A stretch of 37,998 bases of DNA from an uncultured Bacteroidaceae bacterium (GCA_934271655.1 CAKQRW010000033.1:1-37998); one strand, 5' to 3'. Positions 23,891-32,532 are shown, counted from the first letter of the stretch. The notes: generated by a model from the letters alone, not told the origin. Numbers and translations: made by a program.

Positions 23891-24841
23891 ATGCAATTGA
23901 CTCCAGCAGTAAAAGTCATACTTATTATAAACATAGTTTTCTACGCCCTGACATACTGGATTACACCCATGTTTCCACTGGGCGGACATATAGACTGGTT
24001 TGAGAACTTCAACGCCCTGCACCCGATAGGCTATCCAGGCTTCAACGTGCTGCAATATGTCACCTACATGTTCATGCACGGAGGATGGTGGCACCTCTTC
24101 TTCAACATGTGGTCGCTCTGGCTGTTCGGCCCCGCAGTGGAGATGAGAGTGGGCACGAAGCGATTCACATACTATTACCTGCTGTGTGGCATCGGCTCTG
24201 CCCTGACACACCAGATAATATCGTTCTTCGGCATCATACCGCCATCAATACTGGTAGGCGCTTCAGGCGCCATCTACGGACTCATGGCGGCAGCCGCATA
24301 CTATTTTCCACACACCAAACTCTTCATCATCCCGATACCGGTGCCCATCAAGCTTAAATACCTGGTGGCATTCTACACCATCTTCGAGATGTACCAGGGA
24401 ATAACCTCCATTGACGGCGTGGCCCATTTCGCCCATTTCGGCGGCATAGTGGTCGGCTCGATAATAATAATAATATGGAGACTGCTGGGCCGCAAAAGCA
24501 CCAACGGCTGGGACGGCAGACAGTCTTCTGGCTACTCAAGCTACAGCTACAGCAGCTCCTCAGGCGACGAGGGATACACATCCAGCCACTATGACAAAGG
24601 CACGTCAGGAGGCTCGTTCTTCAGCCGCCTGTTCAGAAGCAAAAAAGAGCCCAAGATAACCGTGCACTCCGCAAGGGAGGCCAACTACGCCGACCACGAG
24701 TACAACATGCGCAAGAACGAGGAGCGTGTTGAGATAGACCGAATCCTCGACAAGGTGCGCGAGTCAGGCTATCAGAACCTCACTGCCGAGGAGAAGGCCA
24801 CTTTGTTTAACGCAAGTAAGAAAATGCAGGAGAAAGAATGA
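23891..24841 (+). CDS. Rhomboid-family intramembrane serine protease
   Basis: A 316-residue rhomboid. FMHGGWWHLFFNMWSLWLFG (residues 61-80) is the conserved loop and helix 2 motif. LVGASGAIYG (residues 121-130) holds the catalytic serine S125. VAHFAHFGGIVVG (from residue 177) holds the catalytic histidine H182. Six membrane helices end near residue 200; the remaining 115 residues are a cytoplasmic tail with a serine/tyrosine-rich stretch (SSGYSSYSYSSSSGDEGYTS) and a charged helical end. It cleaves membrane proteins within the lipid bilayer; the substrate is unknown. The stop overlaps the next gene's start (ATGA), so the two are translationally coupled. Confidence 0.94.
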   Translation: MQLTPAVKVILIINIVFYALTYWITPMFPLGGHIDWFENFNALHPIGYPGFNVLQYVTYMFMHGGWWHLFFNMWSLWLFGPAVEMRVGTKRFTYYYLLCGIGSALTHQIISFFGIIPPSILVGASGAIYGLMAAAAYYFPHTKLFIIPIPVPIKLKYLVAFYTIFEMYQGITSIDGVAHFAHFGGIVVGSIIIIIWRLLGRKSTNGWDGRQSSGYSSYSYSSSSGDEGYTSSHYDKGTSGGSFFSRLFRSKKEPKITVHSAREANYADHEYNMRKNEERVEIDRILDKVRESGYQNLTAEEKATLFNASKKMQEKE

Positions 24842-25917
24842 AGTTGCTGAAGACCATACCACTCTATATATTCATTGCCATAAATCTGATAACGATTGTG
24901 GCAATGATTTTTTGTGCATACTCTTCCATGCTCAAGCCACAGGAGCACGTGGGGCTGACGTATTGGGGACTCGCCTTTCCCTTGTTTCTTGCAGCCAACG
25001 TGTGCTTTGTGCTTTTCTGGCTCATCTTCAAGTGGAAGCTCACAGCCATGCCTCTGTGCGGACTGCTGGCGTGCGTCTCATACATCAGAGACTACATGCC
25101 GCTCAACATACCGCTCGACCCGCCAGAGGGCAGCCTGAAGGTGCTGTCATACAACGTCATGTCTTTCGGCAAAGACTACTCCACCCCGCTGGAGGACAAC
25201 GAGATATTCCTGTACATAAAGCACAGCGGGGCCGACATAGTGTGCCTGCAAGAGGCCATGAAGGCTAAAAGCGACAGGATGGCAGAGATACTGCACGACC
25301 TGTACCCATACAACTCGCGCAACATGGTGGCAGACAACTACAACGCCTGCTTCTCAAAACATCCCATCATAGGGTGCGAGAAGGTGGACTATCCATCGCA
25401 AAGCAACGCCTCTTACGCCTATACCATAGTGGTCGGCGCAGACACGCTGACCGTCATCAACAACCACCTTGAGAGCTACAGGCTTACTACCGACGACAAA
25501 GACAAATACAAGTCGATCATACGCAACTACAGCCATCCGCGGAGCAACGGCACCGAGGAGAAATACGAGTCGCTCACAAGCAAGCTCGCCCCGATAGACT
25601 CGCTGAGAGGCATACAGGCCGACTCGCTGGCGGCTTACGTGGAAAGGAAAGAGGGAAAATACATCATAGCGTGCGGCGACTTCAACGCCTCGCCCATATC
25701 CTACCCTCACTGGCGGCTCACACGCACACTCAACGACGCCTACACCAGAAGCGGCAACGGTCCTGGACTCAGCTACAACCGCAGCGGAATGTATTTCAGA
25801 CTGGACAACATAATGGTCAGCCCCAACATCACGGCCTACAAGACAGAAGTGGACCGCTCCATCAAGGCTAGCGACCACTATCCTATCTATTCGTATGTCA
25901 AATTAGAGGACAAATGA
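24838..25917 (+). CDS. Membrane-anchored endonuclease/exonuclease/phosphatase-fold protein
   Basis: A 359-residue protein. Three hydrophobic helices occupy roughly residues 5-25, 35-58 and 62-82. The EEP domain follows: LKVLSYNVMSFG (near 100) gives the metal-binding asparagine, ADIVCLQEAM (near 129) the glutamate, GDFNASPIS (near 280) the catalytic aspartate and asparagine, and SDHYPIYSYV (near 344) the final histidine pair. The fold hydrolyses phosphodiesters or phosphomonoesters in nucleic acids, lipids or inositol phosphates; here the substrate is unknown. The catalytic domain probably faces the periplasm, judging from three helices after a short N-terminus, but this is not certain. Coupled to the rhomboid gene. 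Confidence 0.9.
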   Translation: MKLLKTIPLYIFIAINLITIVAMIFCAYSSMLKPQEHVGLTYWGLAFPLFLAANVCFVLFWLIFKWKLTAMPLCGLLACVSYIRDYMPLNIPLDPPEGSLKVLSYNVMSFGKDYSTPLEDNEIFLYIKHSGADIVCLQEAMKAKSDRMAEILHDLYPYNSRNMVADNYNACFSKHPIIGCEKVDYPSQSNASYAYTIVVGADTLTVINNHLESYRLTTDDKDKYKSIIRNYSHPRSNGTEEKYESLTSKLAPIDSLRGIQADSLAAYVERKEGKYIIACGDFNASPISYPHWRLTRTLNDAYTRSGNGPGLSYNRSGMYFRLDNIMVSPNITAYKTEVDRSIKASDHYPIYSYVKLEDK

Positions 25918-25980
25918 CCCCCTTTTGCAACTTTATGAATAAATTTTCCGCCAATTCATTCCTTATTGTAAAAAAATGTA

Positions 25981-25988
25981 TAACTTTG
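25981..25988 (+). promoter_or_regulatory. -7 element of the secDF promoter
   Basis: TAACTTTG matches TAnnTTTG; no good TTG lies 19-20 bp upstream. It would give a leader of about 95 nt before secDF. Confidence 0.6.
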
Positions 25989-26089
25989 CACTTTGAATGA
26001 TTGTAGCTTTGCGACAACCCACTTTTGCCGTGAGCCTATAAGAACATCAAGGATTCAATAACAATCAAATAATTAAAATTATCAACAAA

Positions 26090-29000
26090 ATGCAAAACAA
26101 AGGATTTGTAAAGTTTTTAGCAGTGGCGTTGACACTCATCTGCCTCTTCTATCTCTCCTTTTCCGTAGTGACAAGCTACTATGAGGGCAAAGCTGAGAGC
26201 ATGGACGAACAGGAAGCTGAGCTGTACCTGGACTCGTTGAACACGAATCCAGTCTACCTTGGCAACTACACTCTCAAGGACTGCCGCGAAACCGCCATCG
26301 GTCTCGGACTCGACCTGAAGGGCGGCATGAACGTCATCCTCGAGGTGAGCGTGCCAGAGGTGGTGAAGACATTGTCAGACCACAAGACTGACCCTGCATT
26401 CCTCAAGTCTGTAGACGAAGCAGCCAAGGGTGCGCAAGAGAGTCAGAGCGATTTCATCACACTTTTTGTCAGTGCCTATAAAAAGAATGCTCCGGGTAAG
26501 CCTTTGGCGGCTATCTTCGCCACCCAGCAGCTGAAAGGACGAGTGAACACCAACAGCTCTGACGCCGAGGTGGAGAAAGTGCTCCGCCAAAGCGTGGACG
26601 AGGCTGTGGACAACTCGTTCAAGGTGCTCCGCACACGTATCGACCGCTTCGGCGTCGTACAGCCCAACATCCAGAAGATTGAGGGACAGAGCGGACGCAT
26701 CATGGTCGAGCTTCCTGGCATCAAGGAGCCAGAGCGCGTGCGCAAGCTGCTCCAGGGAAGCGCAAACCTTGAGTTCTGGGAGACTTACGACGCACCTATC
26801 GTGGCGCCATACCTCTCACAGCTCAACGCTGCCCTCCGCAACGGCACATCAGCCGAAGAGCCTAAGGCTACTGAAGCAGCTGACTCTGTAGCAGCCGACT
26901 CGGCAGCTACTGCCACAGAAGAGGTGGCAAAGGCTGACTCCAACTCAAGCAAGAGCGCGGCCAGCGTTCTGGCTCAGGTGAAGAAAGCCGAGGCCAACAA
27001 CGCTCCAGCCACAGACGCCAAGGCCATAGCAGCAGCCAAGAAGGACAATCCGCTCTTCGCTATGCTCCAGCCTACAGGCGCACAGCGCGGATGCATGGTC
27101 GGCATAGCCCAGGCACGAGACACCGCAGAAATCAGCGCTCTCCTCGCCTCTGAGACAGCCAAGCAGATCTTCCCTGCCGACCTCTCGCTGAAATGGGGAG
27201 TCAAGTCTATGGACAAGGCTGGCAAGGTATTCGAACTCTATGCCATCCGCACTACAGGCGCCAACGGACGCGCTCCGCTGGAGGGCGATGTGGTGACTGA
27301 GGCAAAGGACGACTTCGACCAGTATGGCAACCCTGTGGTCAGCATGAAGATGAACACAGAGGGCGCACGCAAGTGGGCCGCTCTCACTGAGGCCAACGTG
27401 AACCACTGTGTGGCCATCGTGCTCGACAACCTCGTGTACAGCGCACCAAACGTCATGAACAAGATTGACGGCGGAAGCACTCAGATAAGCGGTAACTTCA
27501 CTACGACAGAGACAAAGGACTTGGCCAATGTGCTCCAGTCAGGTAAGATGCCAGCACCTGCATCCATCATTCAGGAGGACATCGTGGGCCCAACACTCGG
27601 CGCACAGTCTATCCAGGCTGGATTCATCTCATGTATCGTGGCATTCATCATACTGATGCTCTACATGGTGGCTATGTATGGCGTGCGTGAGGGTATGGTG
27701 GCCAACTGCGCCCTGATGCTCAACTTCTTCTTCTCGTTCGGAATACTCACCTCACTGGGCGCCGCACTGACCATGTCGGGCATCGCCGGTATGGTGCTTA
27801 CTCTCGGTATGGCGGTCGACGCCAACGTGCTCATCTATGAGCGCACCAAGGAGGAGATGCGCACAGGCAAGAATCTTAACGCGGCTGTGGCTGCGGGCTA
27901 CAGCAACGCCTTCTCGGCCATCTTCGACTCAAACGTCACAACTATCATCACTGGTATCATCCTCTACAACTTCGGCACAGGCCCAATCAAGGGATTCGCC
28001 ACAACACTGATGATAGGTATCGTATGCTCATTCTTCACAGCTGTATGGCTGACACGCATCGCCTATGAGCACTTCCTTGAGAAGGGCAAGTGGCAGAACC
28101 TCAAGTTCACTACTGCCATCTCAAAGAACATGATGAAGGACACTAAGTTCAACTTCATGGGCAACTACAAGAAATCATTCTGCATCTTCGGAGCTCTCAT
28201 AGTGATTGTGCTTGTAAGCTTCGCCGTGCGTGGACTGAGCCAGTCTATCGACTTCACAGGCGGACGCAACTACAAGGTTGAGTTTGTCAAGCCTGTCAAC
28301 ACAGAGGAAGTGAAGGCTGCCATCGTGAAGACATTCCAGGCCAACAACCCAACTGAGGAAGCTGTCAACGTGACAGTCATAGCCATCGGTACAGAGGGCA
28401 ACAACATACGCGTGTCTACCAACTTCAACATCAATGACAATAGCAGCGAGGCTGACGCAAACATCGAGTCGCTTCTCTACAAGTCATTCGTTGACGGAGG
28501 CATGGTGGACAAGTCGGTATCAGAGGAAGCATTCCTCGACCGCGACAACCGTGCAGGCGGCTCTATCGTGTCGTCACAGAAGGTGGGTCCATCTATCGCA
28601 GAGGACATCACCTACGGAGCCATCCTGTCAGTGGTGTTCGCCATCGTAGCTATCTTCGTCTACATCCTCGTAAGATTCCGCAACGTGGCATACTCAGTAG
28701 GCTCTATCGTGGCGCTGACAGTGGACACAGTGCTGGTCATCGGCATGTTCTCGCTCTGCTACGGATGGATAGGATTCTCACTTGAGGTAGACCAGACATT
28801 CATCGGAGCCATCCTGACTGTCATCGGTTACTCTATCAACGACAAGGTGGTCATCTTTGACCGTATACGCGAGACCTTCGGCCTCTACCCTAAGCGTGAC
28901 CGCCAGCGTATCTTCAACGACTCGCTCAACAGCACACTTGCACGTACTATCAACACATCTGTGTCTACGTTCATCGTGCTGCTCGTCATATTCGTGCTTG

Positions 29001-29155
29001 GAGGTGACAGCATCCGCGCCTTTGCCTTTGCAATGATGCTCGGTGTCATCATCGGCACATGCTCATCTCTCTTCATCGCCGCACCTACAGCTTACCTCGT
29101 CATGGGCGCGCGCATCAAGGAGACTGACGAGACAACAGAGCCCGCCAAGGCTTAA
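26090..29155 (+). CDS. secDF: Protein translocase SecDF fusion
   Basis: A 1021-residue SecD-SecF fusion, which uses the proton-motive force to drive late steps of Sec export. SecD part (about 1-640): first helix near residues 9-27, GLGLDLKGGMNVILEV (residues 71-86), the periplasmic P1 domain, and TLGMAVDANVLIYERTKEEM in the helix-4 region. SecF part (about 690-1021): IDFTGGRNYKVEFV, then VIGYSINDKVVIFDRIRETF. Fused SecDF is normal in Bacteroidetes. Inside P1, residues about 254-318 are a low-complexity run rich in alanine, lysine and acidic residues that is not part of the core. Likely monocistronic, ended by a terminator. Confidence 0.97.
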   Translation: MQNKGFVKFLAVALTLICLFYLSFSVVTSYYEGKAESMDEQEAELYLDSLNTNPVYLGNYTLKDCRETAIGLGLDLKGGMNVILEVSVPEVVKTLSDHKTDPAFLKSVDEAAKGAQESQSDFITLFVSAYKKNAPGKPLAAIFATQQLKGRVNTNSSDAEVEKVLRQSVDEAVDNSFKVLRTRIDRFGVVQPNIQKIEGQSGRIMVELPGIKEPERVRKLLQGSANLEFWETYDAPIVAPYLSQLNAALRNGTSAEEPKATEAADSVAADSAATATEEVAKADSNSSKSAASVLAQVKKAEANNAPATDAKAIAAAKKDNPLFAMLQPTGAQRGCMVGIAQARDTAEISALLASETAKQIFPADLSLKWGVKSMDKAGKVFELYAIRTTGANGRAPLEGDVVTEAKDDFDQYGNPVVSMKMNTEGARKWAALTEANVNHCVAIVLDNLVYSAPNVMNKIDGGSTQISGNFTTTETKDLANVLQSGKMPAPASIIQEDIVGPTLGAQSIQAGFISCIVAFIILMLYMVAMYGVREGMVANCALMLNFFFSFGILTSLGAALTMSGIAGMVLTLGMAVDANVLIYERTKEEMRTGKNLNAAVAAGYSNAFSAIFDSNVTTIITGIILYNFGTGPIKGFATTLMIGIVCSFFTAVWLTRIAYEHFLEKGKWQNLKFTTAISKNMMKDTKFNFMGNYKKSFCIFGALIVIVLVSFAVRGLSQSIDFTGGRNYKVEFVKPVNTEEVKAAIVKTFQANNPTEEAVNVTVIAIGTEGNNIRVSTNFNINDNSSEADANIESLLYKSFVDGGMVDKSVSEEAFLDRDNRAGGSIVSSQKVGPSIAEDITYGAILSVVFAIVAIFVYILVRFRNVAYSVGSIVALTVDTVLVIGMFSLCYGWIGFSLEVDQTFIGAILTVIGYSINDKVVIFDRIRETFGLYPKRDRQRIFNDSLNSTLARTINTSVSTFIVLLVIFVLGGDSIRAFAFAMMLGVIIGTCSSLFIAAPTAYLVMGARIKETDETTEPAKA

Positions 29156-29174
29156 CATGGCACACACATACACA

Positions 29175-29211
29175 AAGGCGGCGGCATAAAGCCGCTGCCT
29201 TTTATTTTTTT
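29175..29211 (+). terminator. secDF terminator
   Basis: An 11 bp stem (AAGGCGGCGGC against GCCGCTGCCTT, one G-T pair) with an ATAAA loop, followed by TTATTTTTTT. Twenty bases after the stop codon. Confidence 0.9.
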
Positions 29212-29329
29212 CTTGTCTCTTACATCAATGTGCACACACTCATCACACCATGACACAGCTTACGTTATATATAATGAGTGGGGCATAGAAGACTACACAC
29301 AATAACAAACAAATAAACACAAAATCATT

Positions 29330-30229
29330 ATGGCAAAAATTCGTGCAGCCATCGTAGGTTATGGCAATATCGGCAAATACGCGCTCGAAGCCATCGAGGC
29401 ATCACAAGACATGGAGTGCGTTGGCGTCGTTCGCCGCAACGGCGAAGAAAACAAGCCTGCAGAACTCTCAAACTACAAGGTAGTGAAGAACATCTCTGAA
29501 CTCCAGGACGTTCAGGTGGCTATCCTCGCTACTCCTACACGTAAGGTAGAGGAGTACGCAAAGCAGTGCCTCGCCCTCGGCATCAACACTGTAGACTCTT
29601 TCGACATCCACACACAGATAGTTGACCTGCGCCGCTCGCTCAATGAAGTGGCAAAGGCTCACAACGCTGTTTCTATCATATCAGCCGGATGGGATCCAGG
29701 ATCAGACTCCATCGTCCGCTCACTCATGGAAAGCCTCGCTCCAAAGGGCGTCAGCTACACCAACTTCGGTCCAGGCCGCTCAATGGGACACTCTGTGGCA
29801 GTGCGTGCCATCGACGGTGTCAAGGACGCTCTCTCTATGACCATTCCTGTAGGCACAGGCATCCATCGCCGCATGGTGTATGTGGAGCTTGAGGAAGGCG
29901 CAGACTTCAAGACTGTGGAGGCTGCCATCAAGGCAGACCCTTACTTCGTGAACGACGAGACACACGTGCAGCAGGTTCCATGCGTGGACGCTCTCAACGA
30001 CGTGGGCCATGGCGTGAACCTGGTCCGCAAGGGCGTGTCTGGCAAGACTCACAACCAGCTGTTCGAGTTTGACATGAAAATCAACAACCCTGCTCTTACA
30101 GCACAGGTGCTGGTCAACGTGGCGCGCGCTTCTCTCAAGCAGCAGCCAGGCGCATACACCATGATTGAGATTCCTGTCATCGACATGCTCTGCGGCGACA
30201 AGGAGGAACTCATCCGTCATCTCGTATAA
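29330..30229 (+). CDS. ddh: meso-Diaminopimelate dehydrogenase
   Basis: A 299-residue NADPH-dependent enzyme that makes meso-diaminopimelate from tetrahydrodipicolinate in one step, serving peptidoglycan and lysine. IRAAIVGYGNIGKYALEAIE (from residue 4) is the dinucleotide-binding loop. NTVDSFDIHTQI (from about 85), SAGWDPGSDSIVRSLMESLA (from about 117) and FGPGRSMGHSVAVRAIDGVK (from about 146) match the Corynebacterium-type Ddh active site. MVYVELEEGADF and HGVNLVRKGVSGKTHNQLFE continue it. It is monocistronic, bounded by terminators on both sides. No clear TAnnTTTG was seen ahead of it. Confidence 0.95.
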   Translation: MAKIRAAIVGYGNIGKYALEAIEASQDMECVGVVRRNGEENKPAELSNYKVVKNISELQDVQVAILATPTRKVEEYAKQCLALGINTVDSFDIHTQIVDLRRSLNEVAKAHNAVSIISAGWDPGSDSIVRSLMESLAPKGVSYTNFGPGRSMGHSVAVRAIDGVKDALSMTIPVGTGIHRRMVYVELEEGADFKTVEAAIKADPYFVNDETHVQQVPCVDALNDVGHGVNLVRKGVSGKTHNQLFEFDMKINNPALTAQVLVNVARASLKQQPGAYTMIEIPVIDMLCGDKEELIRHLV

Positions 30230-30297
30230 GACGAACACATAGCGCATCATGAACCGCTAACGCATACAGCGGCTTACCAGCGCAAATGAAACTATAT

Positions 30298-30344
30298 GGA
30301 CGAGGCACTTCCACACAATGGCAATGCCTCGTCCTTATTTATTT
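30298..30344 (+). terminator. ddh terminator
   Basis: Perfect 10 bp arms GGACGAGGCA/TGCCTCGTCC with a 17 nt loop, followed by TTATTTATTT, about 70 bp after the stop. A smaller hairpin CCGCT/AGCGG (30254-30272) precedes it. Confidence 0.85.
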
Positions 30345-30801
30345 CTGTGAAGCCATTATTCGTTTCTGCCGAATCATCATTTATTTCTAATTAGTGTTTT
30401 TCTCTCTGTGATTTAGAACTTGGGTATAGCCCTTTAGGGGGACTATCCTTTTTGGGGGCAGCTTATTGGTGTCGGGAAGATAGCTGATTGTCAAGGCCAA
30501 GTGCAGTCGCTTGCAATTCTAAGGATAGTGGACTGCCGCGGCATCGGACAGTGGGCTGTCTTTGCGTGACAGCAGGGACATGACAGGGCTTGACACCAGT
30601 AAAGCAGAGTTTTGTCTTTTTTTTTAAAAGCATAGGCTCTGATACCTTTCACCCTTCACCTTTCTGCCTTGAAATGCCGACATGCACGGGAAATTCACGA
30701 GGTGAAGGGTTGTCTCTTGCCCTTCACCCTCCTTTCACCGCCCTTTACTGAGGTTCTTCTGTCTTTCGCTATGCGACTTCCGGAAGGCTCTCTATACAGG
30801 T
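30345..30801. other. Gene-free region between ddh and the virE remnant
   Basis: No ORF of note. A second rightward hairpin with a T-run lies at 30423-30453 (GG-t-ATAGCCC paired with GGG-gga-CTATCC, then five T). Short GACAG/CTGTC repeats lie near 30548-30590. The 11 bp inverted repeat described separately lies at 30651-30710, with further CCTTCACC copies at 30719-30740. Confidence 0.5.
30651..30710. repeat. Inverted repeat on the 3' side of the virE remnant
   Basis: ACCCTTCACCT (30651-30661) and AGGTGAAGGGT (30700-30710) are perfect 11 bp inverted arms, start-to-start 49 bp. A matching pair with nearly the same spacing lies on the other side of the gene at 31611-31668. Confidence 0.7.
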
Positions 30802-31473
30802 TTATGCATCGCTCTCTGCATGGATGAGACGATAAGCCTGGCCATGCTTGGTATGCTTGCTTTGGCATCCTATGAACTTGAGCGTCTGACCGATTCTCAC
30901 CTTAGTGCTCATGCTGCTCACTAGCATCGGGTATTGCTCGTGAAGCACCTTGAACACTTCTGAACCGGTCATCCATTTGCCTTCTTCTTTCTCTGTCGGC
31001 ACCTTGAAGCAGCAGGAGATCATCGACTCCAAGTCGTCTGTCTTGAAGAAAGGCAGATTTTGTTTTTGGATGCGAGCCACCTCGTCATTGGTGAACCAGT
31101 ATGGGGTTAAGTTGTGACGAAGCTCATACATGACTTGCGCATAGAGCTGGTCATAGCTTATGACCGAGTCGTTGTCAATATATGCCCCCGCGGGGATATG
31201 CAGGCAGATGTATCGGCGGCTTCCTGTAGGGTCGCATAGAGGATGCTCGTCATTGGTGGTCGCCAAGAACGAGGCGTATCTTGGACGGTCATCCTGGCTC
31301 TTGCCGAAGATTGGGCGGCCGTTCACCTTCACCTTGGAGAGTGTTTGCTTGAGCTTGCCTTGCTGGGCAGCTCCCATGTTGGCGAATTCGTCGATGTTGA
31401 CGTAGAGATTGTGGGTGAGAGCCATCTCCGTGTCAAACTTGTTGCCGAAGTTGATGTGGTCGAGGAAGTACAT
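30802..31473 (-). pseudogene. 5'-truncated VirE-type helicase/primase gene remnant
   Basis: The 223 readable residues match only the later part of a VirE (virulence-associated E) superfamily-3-like ATPase. Present are Walker B (LYVNIDEFANM), the sensor strand (YASFLATTNDEHPL) and the arginine-finger region (DPTGSRRYICLHIP). A DUF3874-like C-terminal domain (WMTGSEVFKVLHEQYPMLVS onward) follows. The Walker A loop and everything before it are missing. Reading back from the first ATG, the frame continues for about ten residues (QHRQRTGPLR) to a TGA. Full-length relatives usually exceed 600 residues and are common in Bacteroidales mobile or prophage-like islands. The remnant could still make a short protein, but it would lack ATP binding. 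Confidence 0.75.
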
Positions 31474-31549
31474 GCGGAGTGGTCCGGTTCTCTGGCGATG
31501 CTGTCATTGGGGCCGCTTGTTGTTTGATCATTTGATTTAGACTGTTCAT
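31433..31549 (-). pseudogene. Short out-of-frame ORF overlapping the start of the virE remnant
   Basis: An ATG at 31549 begins MNSLNQMIKQQAAPMTASPE and runs 38 codons to a TGA inside the virE reading frame, in a different frame. It could be the start of the original gene brought next to the helicase part by an internal deletion, or chance. The 25 bp before it contain an AT-rich TATATATA stretch. Confidence 0.3.
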
Positions 31550-31574
31550 GATATATATATATTAATGATTAGTA

Positions 31575-31727
31575 CTATAGAGGTTGAGGGTGGATGATGG
31601 GTCTCAGCCAACCCTTCACCGCTTGAAGTGCCCTGTTTGTTGGCATCTTCAGCGTTTTGGTGAAGGGTGAAGGCATTTGACGCATAGGCGTGCCATTTAT
31701 CTCCCAGGCATCCAAGTTGAGCTTCAT
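31575..31727 (-). CDS. Possible 50-residue protein upstream of the virE remnant
   Basis: MKLNLDAWEINGTPMRQMPS begins about 20 nt after the predicted transcription start of a good promoter and ends 25 bp before the next short ORF. The product is basic and proline-rich with no known motif. Its coding sequence contains the 31611-31668 inverted repeat (SPFT and VKGW are encoded by the arms), so it may be repeat-derived and not a true gene. Confidence 0.3.
   Translation of the reverse strand: MKLNLDAWEINGTPMRQMPSPFTKTLKMPTNRALQAVKGWLRPIIHPQPL
31611..31668. repeat. Inverted repeat on the 5' side of the virE remnant
   Basis: ACCCTTCACC (31611-31620) and GGTGAAGGGT (31659-31668), start-to-start 48 bp, are the same arms as at 30651-30710. 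Confidence 0.7.
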
Positions 31728-31752
31728 CTGCCCTTGTCCCGAATTACCAGCG

Positions 31753-31783
31753 CAAAAGTACGAAAAAGAAAAGCCGTTTCCAA
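31753..31783 (-). promoter_or_regulatory. Promoter reading into the virE remnant
   Basis: Read leftward: TTG (31783-31781), 20 bp, TACTTTTG (31760-31753), a full consensus match. The remnant region therefore may still be transcribed. Confidence 0.65.
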
Positions 31784-32277
31784 TGTACCCTTGCTTTCCC
31801 CATGCCATTTACCGACAGATTGGGAAAAATACAGCCTTATCAAGTCTGAACTCGGAATTTTCAAAGCTGCCATGCCGTCCAATGCAATCAATAGGTTTAC
31901 TATTTCCGTCCCTATATTCCAATAAGGGCAAAGTTGGGAACATTAGCAAATGTACCCAAGATAAACATAGGAGATGTTATGAAGAGACAAACTGTTGGGA
32001 ATGTCAAATTATGGAGAGAAAAGAACCTGCGTAAAAATCCTATGATTAAACGCAGGAACATACTTTGTGCGTAAAAGTGGGTACATCAAATTGGACAGCC
32101 TACTTTACAGACTACTAGTACTTTTATATTTCTGACAACATTATCTGCCAAGCACTTATATATTTCTGCCCTGCAACCTTTTTGACCACACACTTATCGG
32201 GCCTGACAGAATCACGGCTCGCCTGGAGCGCACACATAATGCAGCCATGCTAATGTTTGAGAAAAACAGCGATAGTC
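31784..32277. other. Region between the virE remnant promoter and the lipoprotein promoter
   Basis: No large gene. It contains three copies of ATGTACCC or its complement (31783, 31950, 32078 reversed). A 31-codon ORF, MKRQTVGNVKLWREKNLRKN..., at 31979-32074 has an AGGAG 6 bp before its ATG, and TGCGTAAAA occurs twice about 43 bp apart. The small ORF is basic and could be a fragment of a DNA-binding or transposase gene, but this cannot be shown. Confidence 0.35.
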
Positions 32278-32308
32278 TTGGTGGTGTCACCAAAAACATC
32301 TAACTTTG
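32278..32308 (+). promoter_or_regulatory. Promoter of the 32.5 kb lipoprotein gene with a palindromic spacer
   Basis: TTG (32278-32280), 20 bp, TAACTTTG (32301-32308). A palindrome TTGGTG-GTGT-CACCAA (32278-32293) starts at the -33 element and fills most of the spacer, as an operator might. The leader would be about 215 nt and contains a repeated GCACCAGACTA at 32402 and 32442. Confidence 0.6.
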
Positions 32309-32532
32309 TGGCACGGCCGCTTATAAGCAAGTATATAGCCAGACAGAAAGAGGGCAAGCAAAAACAAGTAGCCACGTATACTGGTCACAAGACAATAAAA
32401 AGCACCAGACTACATTCTGCACGGACGTAAGCTCGCAAAGCGCACCAGACTAAACACATGAGGCGCCACCACACGCTTCATCCACAGACATCATACGAAC
32501 TCACAAGATGAGCTCACAAAACACATAGGAGA

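Noticed and set aside
32402..32453. GCACCAGACTA repeated at 40 bp spacing as a riboswitch or operator pair
   Set aside because: Only two short copies, no pairing structure around them, and no conserved core recognised.
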